Assembly: GCA_902789345.1 (NCBI GenBank)
Contig: CADANT010000006.1
Location: forward strand, 1 to 46,647
Origin: an uncultured Ruminococcus sp.
Lineage (GTDB): Bacteria; Bacillota; Clostridia; Oscillospirales; Acutalibacteraceae
Direction: 5' to 3'
Length of the DNA: 46,647 bases
The notes under the pieces: generated by a model
Databases searched by the model: none
What the model was told of the DNA's origin: nothing
The model's input: only the letters and a program-made list of their open reading frames with translations
In this document: in pieces, positions 7,935 through 15,483 of the stretch
How positions within the stretch are numbered: position 1 is the first letter of the stretch
Layout of the letters: every line of letters begins with the position of its first letter
Position numbers and translations under genes: made by a program

Positions 7935-8477
7935 ATGAAAATTTTTAATTCAATTATAGGTGTACTGTCAATTTTAAGCGGTGTATACTGCATTTTTTAT
8001 CCCGGCTTAACATTTATAAACAGCGGCTGGATTGTTGCTGTTTTGCTTGGAGTGTGGGGTGTATTTTCAATTATTGATTATGCGGTAAACCGCAAGAAAG
8101 CACAAAAAACCAAAAGCGAGGCTGCAATGGGCATTGTAGGTCTTGTTGTGGGAATTTTGGCAGCTGTAATCTCAATTCTTGCATTGGTTACTCCGGCTGT
8201 CAGAGCAGTGTTGGATATTACCATTTTAGGCGTATTTGCGGGCTGGCTGATTATTGACGGTATATCCTCTATATTCTCAGCTATAAGAGCTAAGGGTATG
8301 GGTGCAACATTGTGGATAGTTTCACTGATTTGCGGAATTGTTGTTACACTGGCAGGAATTTACGGAATTTTCCACTTGGTTTTCATTGCTCAAACCATAG
8401 GTCTGCTTATCGGAATACTTCTTATGGTGTACGGAATAGGTCTGATATTATCTGTTTTCCAAAAAACAGGTGAGTAA
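7935..8477 (+). CDS. HdeD-like membrane protein (DUF308)
   Basis: A 180-residue, almost wholly membrane-embedded protein with about six hydrophobic segments in two similar halves, each with the GVWGVFSIID / GILLMVYGIG type wording of DUF308/HdeD proteins. Members are linked to acid or envelope stress in some bacteria, but the molecular role is unknown. GAGGAGGT lies before the ATG. It diverges from the LytTR operon, shares its control region and is followed by a long terminator, so it may be a direct target of that regulator. Confidence 0.75.
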   Translation: MKIFNSIIGVLSILSGVYCIFYPGLTFINSGWIVAVLLGVWGVFSIIDYAVNRKKAQKTKSEAAMGIVGLVVGILAAVISILALVTPAVRAVLDITILGVFAGWLIIDGISSIFSAIRAKGMGATLWIVSLICGIVVTLAGIYGIFHLVFIAQTIGLLIGILLMVYGIGLILSVFQKTGE

Positions 8478-8523
8478 TTAATTTAAGCCGTGTAAGGTTG
8501 GAATTTCTTTAATAAGCCTAAAT

Positions 8524-8585
8524 AAAGCCACGCAGAATTTTTGAGTACTTTTTAGTATCTCAAGCTCTGCGTGGCTTTACTTTTT
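8524..8585 (+). terminator. Long-stem intrinsic terminator
   Basis: AAAGCCACGCAGA (8524-8536) pairs with TCTGCGTGGCTTT (8566-8578); an inner stem (TTGAGTAC with GTATCTCAA) extends it. T-rich tail follows. The outer stem resembles that of the terminator at 11464. Confidence 0.85.
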
Positions 8586-8637
8586 ACTTGCCTAATATCA
8601 TGTTTTATTATTTTTGACGGTGAATTTTTATTGTTTG

Positions 8638-9645
8638 TTATAAATCTTTATCGGTGAACTTTACCGAAATGTCCCCGTTAGAAGTAACAACATTTAATTT
8701 TTTCACTGAATTTGTTATTTGAGAATTATATGCCTCAAGTGAATTGTTGCCTAATGAGGTAGACGAGGTTATATTATAATCGGCAGGTTTTCCTATAATA
8801 TTGCCTGATATATAGCCATTTGCGGATTCAAGGGAAATATTGTTTGACACTATATTTTTAACCTCTATACTGCCATTTGAGGTGTTCACATTAATTGCGT
8901 TTCTTGCACCTGTATTTGAAACATTAACTTTACCGTTAGAGCTTTCAATGTCCAAAGTATGGCACCTTGTTTTATCCGCTTTAAAGTATCCGTTAGAAAT
9001 TGTTGCCTTTAAATTCCCGTAAATATTATCAATGTTAGACAAGCTTATACTGCCGTTGGAAACTTCTGCATTAATGTTTCCTATGTTAATGTCCGAAATA
9101 CTAACATTGCCGTTTGCAAGGTATACATTAATTTTAGGCAGGTTTTCGCTCGGCTCATCTAAAGTGTCACTTAATGAAAAAAGCCATTCTGTAAGTGTAT
9201 CTGAATGATTGTCAGAGGCCTTGTCGGAGGTGTTGAGCCATAGGGATTTATCCGGAATTTCAATTACCGTATTAAGCTCCAGACGACCTATGCCGTGGAA
9301 ACAGCCCTTTTCCCAGAAAGACCAACTGTTATTCAAATTGTCCGTTAAACACAGCTCTTTTTCTTCTGTAGTAACGGATGACGGGCAGCAGTCGCTTGTA
9401 TAATATGTTATCTTTATTTTTTCAGATGGTGATTTTTTTACAATAACATTGGTGCTTGACAAATTTACCGAAATATTATCAATTTCCGAAACAGCGTATT
9501 CTTTGGTGATTTTTTCAGACTCGCCGCACAAATCAAGCGCTTTAACATCAAAGTGAACTGCCGTTAACGAAATAAGCATTATAATTATTCCCAATATCAG
9601 CAGAACTAGGGGTGTAATTATAAAGGCCTTTTTATATGCTTTCAT
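8638..9645 (-). CDS. DUF4097 membrane-anchored beta-repeat protein
   Basis: 335 residues. The ATG at 9645 is chosen because GGAGG lies 8 bases before it. One N-terminal membrane anchor (about residues 6-30) is followed by an outward-facing domain with many SNG, NGxISxS and SNGDISV repeats that form the beta-solenoid of DUF4097 putative adhesin-like proteins. Third gene of a PadR/DUF1700/DUF4097 operon, a recurrent set in Firmicutes, one base after its neighbour. The set is probably a self-regulated envelope-stress module; the exact role is unknown. Confidence 0.85.
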   Translation of the reverse strand: MKAYKKAFIITPLVLLILGIIIMLISLTAVHFDVKALDLCGESEKITKEYAVSEIDNISVNLSSTNVIVKKSPSEKIKITYYTSDCCPSSVTTEEKELCLTDNLNNSWSFWEKGCFHGIGRLELNTVIEIPDKSLWLNTSDKASDNHSDTLTEWLFSLSDTLDEPSENLPKINVYLANGNVSISDINIGNINAEVSNGSISLSNIDNIYGNLKATISNGYFKADKTRCHTLDIESSNGKVNVSNTGARNAINVNTSNGSIEVKNIVSNNISLESANGYISGNIIGKPADYNITSSTSLGNNSLEAYNSQITNSVKKLNVVTSNGDISVKFTDKDL

Positions 9646-9646
9646 T

Positions 9647-10189
9647 TTAAATACCTCCATAAACCGATACATACTTTTTAATAATCTTCTTAAACAGCTT
9701 TAGACAGAGCTTGCACAGTACAGCCGAGCCCCACAGTGCAAAAAAGCCTGCCGTAGCTAAGAATAAGCCTGCCCCCAGTTGGAACAGTCCTATCAGAAAG
9801 TCCTGACCAAACAGAACAAAGCTGCTTACAAATGTTACAATGCCGCTTACAGCTATTGCCGCAGAGCTGAAAATAAATGAAAGTGCTATTATTCCAAGTG
9901 TAACTATAAATAACAAAACAAAGGGGATAAGCAAGGAAAAACCGATTATGCCAATTACGCTTCTCTTTTTTTCGGTGGGTTCGGTATGTGTGTTTGTTGT
10001 TTCACCCAAATAATCCTCCAGTATTTTTAGTGGGGAGTTTAACTCCGACACAGCCTGGGCTTCAGTTTTACCGTCGTCAATTTTGTCATCAATAATTTCG
10101 CTGTAATACTCCAGCATTTTTCTTTTTTCTTCAGGTGAAATAGAAGAAAATTGTTTTTCTAATTCTTTTAGAAACTGTTTCTTAGTCAT
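9647..10189 (-). CDS. DUF1700/HAAS-domain membrane protein
   Basis: 180 residues. The first 65 form the helical HAAS domain (KKQFLKELEKQFSSISPEEKRKMLEYYSEII), and the rest has about three to four membrane segments. The start overlaps the padR stop by 8 bases, so the two are translationally coupled. HAAS-DUF1700 proteins regularly follow PadR regulators and are thought to act as sensor or partner for them; that role here is inference from context. Confidence 0.88.
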   Translation of the reverse strand: MTKKQFLKELEKQFSSISPEEKRKMLEYYSEIIDDKIDDGKTEAQAVSELNSPLKILEDYLGETTNTHTEPTEKKRSVIGIIGFSLLIPFVLLFIVTLGIIALSFIFSSAAIAVSGIVTFVSSFVLFGQDFLIGLFQLGAGLFLATAGFFALWGSAVLCKLCLKLFKKIIKKYVSVYGGI

Positions 10190-10502
10190 TGGTAATCTCT
10201 CCCTCCGAAATGTAATTATAAATTTTAATCATACTATCCCATTCATTTAAAAAATCATATATTCTGCCTTTGCCTTCTTCTGTAATTGAATAATATTTCC
10301 GAAGTCTACCGTTGTGTTCACACGAATATTGGGTAAGGCAGCCTGCCGCAAGAAGTCTTTTGAGGATTGGGTATAAGGTCGATTCAGAAATTTGAATGTA
10401 GGGTGATATGTCATTTAAAATTTTATAACCATAGCTGTCACCTTTTGTAAGTGCTTTTAACACACAAATTTCTATAAAACCACGCTTTAGCTGTATATCC
10501 AT
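10182..10502 (-). CDS. PadR-family transcriptional regulator
   Basis: 106 residues, normal for a short PadR. The winged helix is visible in GDSYGYKILNDI, SESTLYPILKRLLAAGCLTQY and the wing RLRKYYSITEEGK. GGAGG lies before the ATG. First gene of the operon. Its own promoter at 10525 carries an inverted repeat of the PadR type, so autorepression is likely. Confidence 0.93.
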   Translation of the reverse strand: MDIQLKRGFIEICVLKALTKGDSYGYKILNDISPYIQISESTLYPILKRLLAAGCLTQYSCEHNGRLRKYYSITEEGKGRIYDFLNEWDSMIKIYNYISEGEITND

Positions 10503-10524
10503 AGGTTAGCCTCCTTTCGTGGTA

Positions 10525-10554
10525 TATTATACAACGCATAGTATTATATGTCAA
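10525..10554 (-). promoter_or_regulatory. PadR operon promoter with overlapping operator
   Basis: Minus strand TTGACA (10549-10554), 17 bases, TATAAT (10526-10531): a perfect sigma-A promoter. Inside it TATTATAC (10525-10532) and GTATTATA (10541-10548) form a dyad with an 8-base centre matching at 7 of 8 positions, the ATAC-N8-GTAT pattern of PadR operators. Binding would cover the -10 and spacer. Confidence 0.8.
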
Positions 10555-10769
10555 ATGGCATTGTAACTAAATTAGGAGTTTAGTATTTATAGATATTTGA
10601 CAGTCAAACATCAGCTTACGGAGGAAGGTTTAATTAAATCGTATTTATATTCAGCAAAAAGGGAAAATAGTTGTTTTCAAAAATATATTGTTATAATAAG
10701 GCTAAATATTAAGTTTTATTGTTAGTATTGCAATAAATGCAGAGAGATTTTCGGCAAGTATTATACATA
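10555..10769. other. AT-rich intergenic stretch with a possible decayed reading frame
   Basis: A plus-strand open stretch around 10588-10731 reads through a segment like QLTEEGLIKSYLYSAKRE but has no start or ribosome site. It could be gene debris or chance. Nothing else was seen before the promoter at 10770. Confidence 0.3.
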
Positions 10770-10798
10770 TTGACAAAAAGGCAGGTATTGATTATTAT
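10770..10798 (+). promoter_or_regulatory. Sigma-A promoter of the HTH-AbrB gene
   Basis: TTGACA (10770-10775), 17 bases, TATTAT (10793-10798). Leader of about 95 bases. Confidence 0.65.
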
Positions 10799-10900
10799 AT
10801 ATAAGGGCGAAATCGCCACTGAATTTAACATATCTTAAAAAACGGTTGGCAGTAAATGTACTGCACATAAAATATACTTTAAGCAGGAGGTATAAAAAAT

Positions 10901-11314
10901 ATGATTGGTATGAATTTAAAGTATTTTCGTGAAAAGTATGGATATTCACAGGAGGAGCTGGCAGAAAGATTTGATGTTTCAAGCCAGTCTGTTGCTAAGT
11001 GGGAAAGCGAGGAAACCTTGCCTGATGTTGAACGATGCATAAAGCTGGCGCAGTTGTATGATACAACAGTGGAAATGCTTTTTGTGTGCCCTTTTTACAA
11101 GGCAGATTCTGTGGGTGAACCTACGCCAACGGCAGACGGTGACGGGAAATATATTTTCGGCATAGTCAAGGTAGGAGAGCGTGGTCAGGTTACTTTGCCT
11201 AAGCACGCAAGAGAGGTGTTTTGCGTTAAGGCAGGCGACAGACTGCTGGTTCTTGGTGATGAAAAAAAGGGAATGGCGCTTACCAAAATAAAAAATCCTT
11301 ATTCACAAATGTAA
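10901..11314 (+). CDS. Fusion regulator: XRE-type HTH plus AbrB/SpoVT-type domain
   Basis: 137 residues with AGGAGG 10 bases before the ATG. Residues 4-62 are a Cro/C1-type helix-turn-helix (LKYFREKYGYSQEELAERF, SSQSVAKWE, LPDVERCIKLA). After a short linker, residues 84-130 form a swapped-hairpin AbrB/SpoVT-like domain (VKVGERGQVTLPKHAREVF, GDRLLVLGDEKKGMAL). Two DNA-binding modules in one short chain suggest a dimeric regulator reading a composite site. The target is unknown. The stop codon lies inside an ACAAATGT/ACATTTGT inverted repeat (11305-11335). Confidence 0.88.
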   Translation: MIGMNLKYFREKYGYSQEELAERFDVSSQSVAKWESEETLPDVERCIKLAQLYDTTVEMLFVCPFYKADSVGEPTPTADGDGKYIFGIVKVGERGQVTLPKHAREVFCVKAGDRLLVLGDEKKGMALTKIKNPYSQM

Positions 11315-11335
11315 AATCCCCAGTTTCACATTTGT

Positions 11336-11452
11336 AATAAGCCTTAATACAGTTATTACTAATTTCATCAATGCAATAGGTCTTAACACAGTTATTTTTA
11401 ATTGCATGAATAGTAGTAGGTATTAATCTGTTTATTTCTAAACAGTATTAAA
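11336..11452. repeat. Three imperfect ~39-base direct repeats
   Basis: Units start at 11336, 11375 and 11415 (AATAAGCCTTAATACAG, AATAGGTCTTAACACAG, AGTAGGTATTAATCTG), each followed by a TTATT-rich tail. The spacing of 39-40 bases is regular; identity falls off in the third copy. No coding frame. They lie between the HTH-AbrB gene and its terminator. Confidence 0.6.
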
Positions 11453-11463
11453 AAATCATTTAA

Positions 11464-11520
11464 AAAGCCACACAAAAACTTTTGGTGTTTTCACCTAAGG
11501 TTCTGTGTGGCTTTGTTTTG
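11464..11520 (+). terminator. Intrinsic terminator
   Basis: AAAGCCACACA (11464-11474) pairs with TGTGTGGCTTT (11504-11514), with an inner GGTG/CACC hairpin and a T-rich tail. It has the same outer-stem design as the one at 8524. Confidence 0.8.
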
Positions 11521-11670
11521 CTTAAGGGTACTTTTTTTCTTGATATAAAAATACAATTCAAATTATTAAAGTTAAAGTGTTAAAAACAAATGCGTTTGCA
11601 AAGTTTTTATAAAATACTTAAATTTGTACTGTAGTGTCTTATAAAGAAAAACTAATATGAATTTTTGTTA

Positions 11671-11679
11671 TGCTATAAT
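11671..11679 (+). promoter_or_regulatory. Extended -10 promoter in a gene-poor gap
   Basis: TGCTATAAT, an extended -10 without a good -35. It would start a transcript near 11686 that carries an AGGAGAGG ribosome-like site and a 17-codon TTG-started frame (11758-11811, peptide starting LHENYEDYIAHYV). No longer gene follows, so it may drive a leader peptide, a small RNA or a truncated gene. The rest of 11521-11946 is AT-rich and shows nothing else. Confidence 0.4.
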
Positions 11680-11946
11680 AAACACCGAACCTTTTGTTAT
11701 TCTGATTCGTATATATTATGAAAGCTTTCAATTAAGTAACAGGAGAGGGGGATAAGGTTGCATGAGAATTATGAGGATTATATAGCACATTACGTCATAT
11801 TGTTTTTTTAGATGTATATTTACTGTAGTCGTCACAATACGGTTGTGCAGGTATTGCATATCTTTGTAGTACAAAATCAGCCAATATTACAAACCTCTGC
11901 TAAATTGTATATAAAATATAAAAATTAACCATTATAGCATATGTTG

Positions 11947-11975
11947 TTTACAAATTTGGCATAAATGGTTATAAT
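11947..11975 (+). promoter_or_regulatory. Sigma-A promoter of the CmpB-type gene
   Basis: TTTACA (11947-11952), 17 bases, TATAAT (11970-11975), about 20 bases before the mRNA reaches the gene. Confidence 0.75.
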
Positions 11976-12001
11976 TCTATATATGAATTAAAGAGGGAAA
12001 G

Positions 12002-13504
12002 GTGATATGTGTGGAGCTAGTGTACAGCACCTTTTGGGTTTTTACAGTCTTTTCTATACTGGGCTGGGTATTTGATACTGTGGCGGATTCGCTTACTAAC
12101 GGCAGAATGGTAAACCGAGGCTTGTTGGTTGGTCCTTTTTGTCCCACATACGGCATACTTTGTGCCGGAGCATATATATTAAATGTGTTTTTGTGTAAGG
12201 ATGTATTTTTTGTACAGCTGGGGCTTTACACCCTGCTTTGTACTGTGGTTATACTGTGTATAAACGCATTTTTAGACAAAACTCTTAATATTAAAATATG
12301 GGATTTTTCGGGAGATTACTTTAATTACAAGGGTTACATAAGCCTGCCGGGGGTAGTGCTTGGCGGTTTTATACTTGCCGTTATTACTTCGCAAATGGAC
12401 AGCATTATTGTAATGCTGGTAAAGGAAATTCCACCGTTGATAAACTTTATTGTAATGGTTTCGGTTTTGACTGTTATGCTGCTTGATTTTGTATTTTCAA
12501 CACTTATTATGCTGGGGTACAGAAGAAAGCAAAAGGGCATTGCAGAAACCTTAATAAAGGTTGAAAAAAAGGCAAGTAAGGTAATTGAAAGAAAAACACA
12601 GGAATCAAAATTAAGCCGAATATTAAACAGGATACTATATTTTATAGAGGATCTTTTTGCAAAAATACGCCGACTGTTCAGACGGCTTAAAAATTATTTC
12701 TTGGGAGGAAACTCCGTTTTTACAAGAAGATTTGTTAAGGCTTATAAAGACATTATGGCTACTGAGGGCGGCGAAAAGCTGCAAAGCAGTGCCAAAAAGC
12801 ACTACGACCTTAATATGAAAGAATACGAAAAGGCAGATATGAGCAAAAGCGAAAAGCCATTTGCTTACGGTCTTACCGTTACTAAGCTGTTTTTATTGTT
12901 TGTAGTGGGCAGTATTATAGGCTGTATACTTGAAACCTGTTTTGCACTTGTTTTTGTAGGTCATTTTGAAATTCGTGTTGGGTTGGTTTACGGGCCGTTT
13001 ATTCCTGTATACGGTTTAGGCGCTGTGTTGCTTACTCTTGCTTTGTCACGGTTTTATAAGTCGTCGTTTTTGGGGCTTTTTGCCATAAGCGGTGTAATAG
13101 GCGCAACCTTTGAGTATTTTTGCAGCTGGATTCAAGAAACGCTGTTTGGCACTATTTCGTGGGATTACAGCGATATGCCCTTTAACATAGACGGCAGAAC
13201 CAGCCTGGCTTACGGGGTTGTATGGGGAATTTTAGGCGTAGTGTGGGTGCGAGAGCTGTACCCGGCATTCTCAAGGCTTATTGAAAAAATACCGAAGAAG
13301 CTGGGTTATGTTATGACATTGTTCTTGGCGGTGTTTATGATATTTAATGTTGTAGTTTCGTGCGCCGCACAGTGGCGTGCAGAGGACAGAGCAGAGGGCA
13401 ACCCTGCAACCAACGCATTTGAAGAGTACCTTGATAAGCACTTTGACGATGATTATTTAAAGATGATTTATCCGCATATGGAAAAGGTGAAAGAAAAAAA
13501 CTAG
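12002..13504 (+). CDS. Putative ABC-transporter type IV membrane protein, doubled CmpB-like domain
   Basis: About 500 residues. The start is GTG, either 12002 or 12011; both lie near AGAGGG/AAAGG. Two copies of a CmpB-like (PF06541-type) membrane domain are visible, one near residues 8-175 (SILGWVFDTVADS, GLLVGPFCPTYGIL) and one near 295-445 (SIIGCILETCFAL, GLVYGPFIPVYGLG). A basic cytoplasmic linker (about 180-285) joins them. Single-domain members are usually shorter, so this looks like an internal duplication or fusion. The family is called ABC-transporter-like but no ATPase is adjacent, so transport is unproven. It ends at the terminator at 13526. Confidence 0.82.
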   Translation: MICVELVYSTFWVFTVFSILGWVFDTVADSLTNGRMVNRGLLVGPFCPTYGILCAGAYILNVFLCKDVFFVQLGLYTLLCTVVILCINAFLDKTLNIKIWDFSGDYFNYKGYISLPGVVLGGFILAVITSQMDSIIVMLVKEIPPLINFIVMVSVLTVMLLDFVFSTLIMLGYRRKQKGIAETLIKVEKKASKVIERKTQESKLSRILNRILYFIEDLFAKIRRLFRRLKNYFLGGNSVFTRRFVKAYKDIMATEGGEKLQSSAKKHYDLNMKEYEKADMSKSEKPFAYGLTVTKLFLLFVVGSIIGCILETCFALVFVGHFEIRVGLVYGPFIPVYGLGAVLLTLALSRFYKSSFLGLFAISGVIGATFEYFCSWIQETLFGTISWDYSDMPFNIDGRTSLAYGVVWGILGVVWVRELYPAFSRLIEKIPKKLGYVMTLFLAVFMIFNVVVSCAAQWRAEDRAEGNPATNAFEEYLDKHFDDDYLKMIYPHMEKVKEKN

Positions 13505-13525
13505 CTTGATTAGTAGTGCTAATAG

Positions 13526-13557
13526 AAAACGCAGAGCTTTTAAAAGGCTCTGCGTTT
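13526..13557 (+). terminator. Intrinsic terminator
   Basis: AAAACGCAGAGC pairs with GCTCTGCGTTTT over a short loop; a T-containing tail follows. It closes the gene at 12002. Confidence 0.85.
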
Positions 13558-13711
13558 TGCTGTTTAGATATATTGTGATATAATTAAGAAAATGCGGTTA
13601 GCACAGGCTGCCGTTTGCAATTTATGCTTATACGGTTGATACAACAGAATTTTTTAAGATTTTAGTGTAGCCTGTAGCTATAAACAAAAGATTGAAAGGT
13701 ATGAAATCTAA

Positions 13712-14314
13712 ATGAATATAGACGCTGTAAAAAGGCTGAATGCCACAGAAATAAAATCCCTTCATACGAAAAGTATGAAAAGAGATTTTCCGCAAAATGA
13801 ATTGCGCCCCTACAGTGCAATGAAAAGACTGCTAAAGAAAAACGAATATGGTGTTTACCGTGCTTACAGTAACGGTGAGCCGGTAGGGTATTTTGCCGTT
13901 TTGTCCACCGGCGGCAATGTGATATTGCTTGACTATTTTGCCGTAGAGTACGGTATGCGAAGCCGTGGCATAGGCAGCAAGCTTTTTCAAGCCTTTGCTC
14001 AGATAATCAGCAAGGACTATCCCAACGCCGACGCAGTAGTAATTGAGTGCGAGGCTCCCTATGCGGCAGAAAATCCTGATGAAAAAAAGCTTAGAGAAAG
14101 GCGCATAGGCTTTTATCTAAAAAACGGTGTAGTAATGACAGAGCATTACTGGAAAGCCTTTGGTGTGGAGTATAATCTTTTGGCACTGCCTGTTAAGGGT
14201 GCCGATATTACTCCTGTTGATTTTGGCAGGGAAATCCACAATTTGTATTTAAGCTCCTTTGGCAGGCTTTTTACTATACACGCAAAAAATAAATTAAAGC
14301 ATTGGAAGAAGTAA
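13712..14314 (+). CDS. GNAT-family N-acetyltransferase
   Basis: 200 residues. The GNAT core shows beta strands GEPVGYFAVLS and NVILLDYFAVEYG and the acetyl-CoA loop RSRGIGSKLFQAF (about residues 90-102), followed by a beta strand with VVIECEAP and the late FYLKNGV segment of the fold. The substrate cannot be inferred. AAAGGT precedes the ATG. It is monocistronic and convergent with the ylbJ-like gene, with no clear terminator between them. Confidence 0.88.
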   Translation: MNIDAVKRLNATEIKSLHTKSMKRDFPQNELRPYSAMKRLLKKNEYGVYRAYSNGEPVGYFAVLSTGGNVILLDYFAVEYGMRSRGIGSKLFQAFAQIISKDYPNADAVVIECEAPYAAENPDEKKLRERRIGFYLKNGVVMTEHYWKAFGVEYNLLALPVKGADITPVDFGREIHNLYLSSFGRLFTIHAKNKLKHWKK

Positions 14315-14328
14315 ATGTCTGTTTTTTA

Positions 14329-14388
14329 GGCTGATGCCTGTTTAAAATTTACGCTTATTTATGGCTGATACCTGTTTAAAATTTACGC
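14329..14388. repeat. Tandem 26-base repeat overlapping the ylbJ-like stop codon
   Basis: Two copies (14329-14354 and 14363-14388), 34 bases apart, both reading GGCTGATRCCTGTTTAAA and on to TTTACGC, with one mismatch. The second copy contains the stop codon of the minus-strand ylbJ-like gene, so its last codons sit inside the repeat. Confidence 0.7.
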
Positions 14389-15389
14389 CTGCTTTTGGTG
14401 CTAACCGACACAGAGAAAATAATGCACAGTATTATCAGCGAAACACTGCCGGCAAGGTTGCTGCTAAGCTGCTGCGAGTGTTGGGGCAGGGTACTGCTGT
14501 ACACACCGTGAGTTGGGGTATAAAAAATGAATATTACAGCTGTAATAACGGCTGATATTACACCCTGTGCAAACCTGTACAGGGTGAATTTTATTTTTGA
14601 AATGTTTAAAGCAGTTACAACGGAATAAACCTGAAAATGCACACATATACCGCTCCAGCCCAGGGCAAAGGCTGTAAACCATATTGGCACGGCGTTGTCA
14701 CAGCAGGTGTTGCACCCTTTTGTAACCTCCCACAGTATGCTTAAAATACTTTTACTTATGCCCTGGGGTATGCCTATGCTGCACAATATTTGGCTTGTAA
14801 TTTCTGTTAGGTGAATATCCTCCAATATACCAAACACGCAGGAAAATATAATAACTAATCCGCACAGCGAAATCATACCGTTTACCCCAATTTGCGTAGA
14901 CTCTACAATAGCATTGCAAAGTGGCTGCCTGTGTATATTGGTGCCGCCGGGCTGAGTGTATGTTAATTTTCTGCAGGAATAAACGCCCAAAATAATCTGT
15001 GCGGCTGCCTGGCTTAACCACAAAAGCAAACCGGTAAAAGTATCGTTGTATAGGGTTGTGCCAACCACAAAAATTACAAAGCCCGGTCCGCCCCCTACCA
15101 AAAACATAGAAAGTGCCTGCGCTGTTTGCAGGTCTATTTTTCTTTCGTCATACAAAGCGGTTATGCCCCTGGCTCCTACAGGGAAGCCGCCTGTCATACC
15201 CAAAAGTATTACAGCGCCTACACAGCCGTTTGTATGAAACAGTTTTTTGGTAATAGGCGAAAGGAAACGCCCCAGTGCGTCGGCTAAGCCGCATTTTACA
15301 ATAAATGTAGAAAGCACCATAAAAGGAAATAACGAGGGTATAAGTATGTTGCCACAGTATAAAAGCCCCTGCAAAGCCCCTGTTGTCAT
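14376..15389 (-). CDS. ylbJ: YlbJ-like sporulation integral membrane protein
   Basis: 337 residues from the ATG at 15389. The site GTGGTGAT, five bases before it, matches the 3' half of the consensus ribosome site; a longer TTG-started frame to 15434 has no site. About eight to ten membrane segments with the nucleoside-recognition/Gate-type wording IPSLFPFMVLSTFIV, GMTGGFPVGARG and MFLVGGGPGFVI, characteristic of YlbJ. YlbJ is a sigma-E-dependent protein needed for heat-resistant spores in Bacillus. The usual first membrane segment of YlbJ appears shortened here. It diverges from yqfC behind its own sigma-E-like promoter (15434). Confidence 0.78.
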   Translation of the reverse strand: MTTGALQGLLYCGNILIPSLFPFMVLSTFIVKCGLADALGRFLSPITKKLFHTNGCVGAVILLGMTGGFPVGARGITALYDERKIDLQTAQALSMFLVGGGPGFVIFVVGTTLYNDTFTGLLLWLSQAAAQIILGVYSCRKLTYTQPGGTNIHRQPLCNAIVESTQIGVNGMISLCGLVIIFSCVFGILEDIHLTEITSQILCSIGIPQGISKSILSILWEVTKGCNTCCDNAVPIWFTAFALGWSGICVHFQVYSVVTALNISKIKFTLYRFAQGVISAVITAVIFIFYTPTHGVYSSTLPQHSQQLSSNLAGSVSLIILCIIFSVSVSTKSRRKF

Positions 15390-15405
15390 AAGTATCACCA
15401 CTTCA

Positions 15406-15435
15406 GCATATTTTTTAAATACAGTACAATACAAA
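15406..15435 (+). promoter_or_regulatory. Candidate sigma-E promoter of yqfCD
   Basis: GCATATTT with its ATA at 15408-15410, 17 bases, then AATACAAA (15428-15435), close to the mother-cell sigma-E pattern (ATA, N16-18, CATACANT). yqfC and yqfD are sigma-E genes in Bacillus. Confidence 0.5.
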
Positions 15436-15464
15436 TATATGGTTTAAACTATGCTTTGTATGAC
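15434..15464 (-). promoter_or_regulatory. Candidate sigma-E promoter of ylbJ-like gene
   Basis: On the minus strand GTCATAC (15458-15464), ATA, 17 bases, CATATATT (15434-15441), matching the sigma-E -10 at all but one defined position. It touches the opposing yqfC promoter, so the two probably fire in the same cell type. Confidence 0.6.
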
Positions 15465-15483
15465 GGTAACAGGAGGTGAGGCA

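Noticed and set aside
14464-15021. Short open frames on both strands inside the ylbJ-like gene
   Set aside because: They have no ribosome sites and no recognisable motifs; composition effects explain them.
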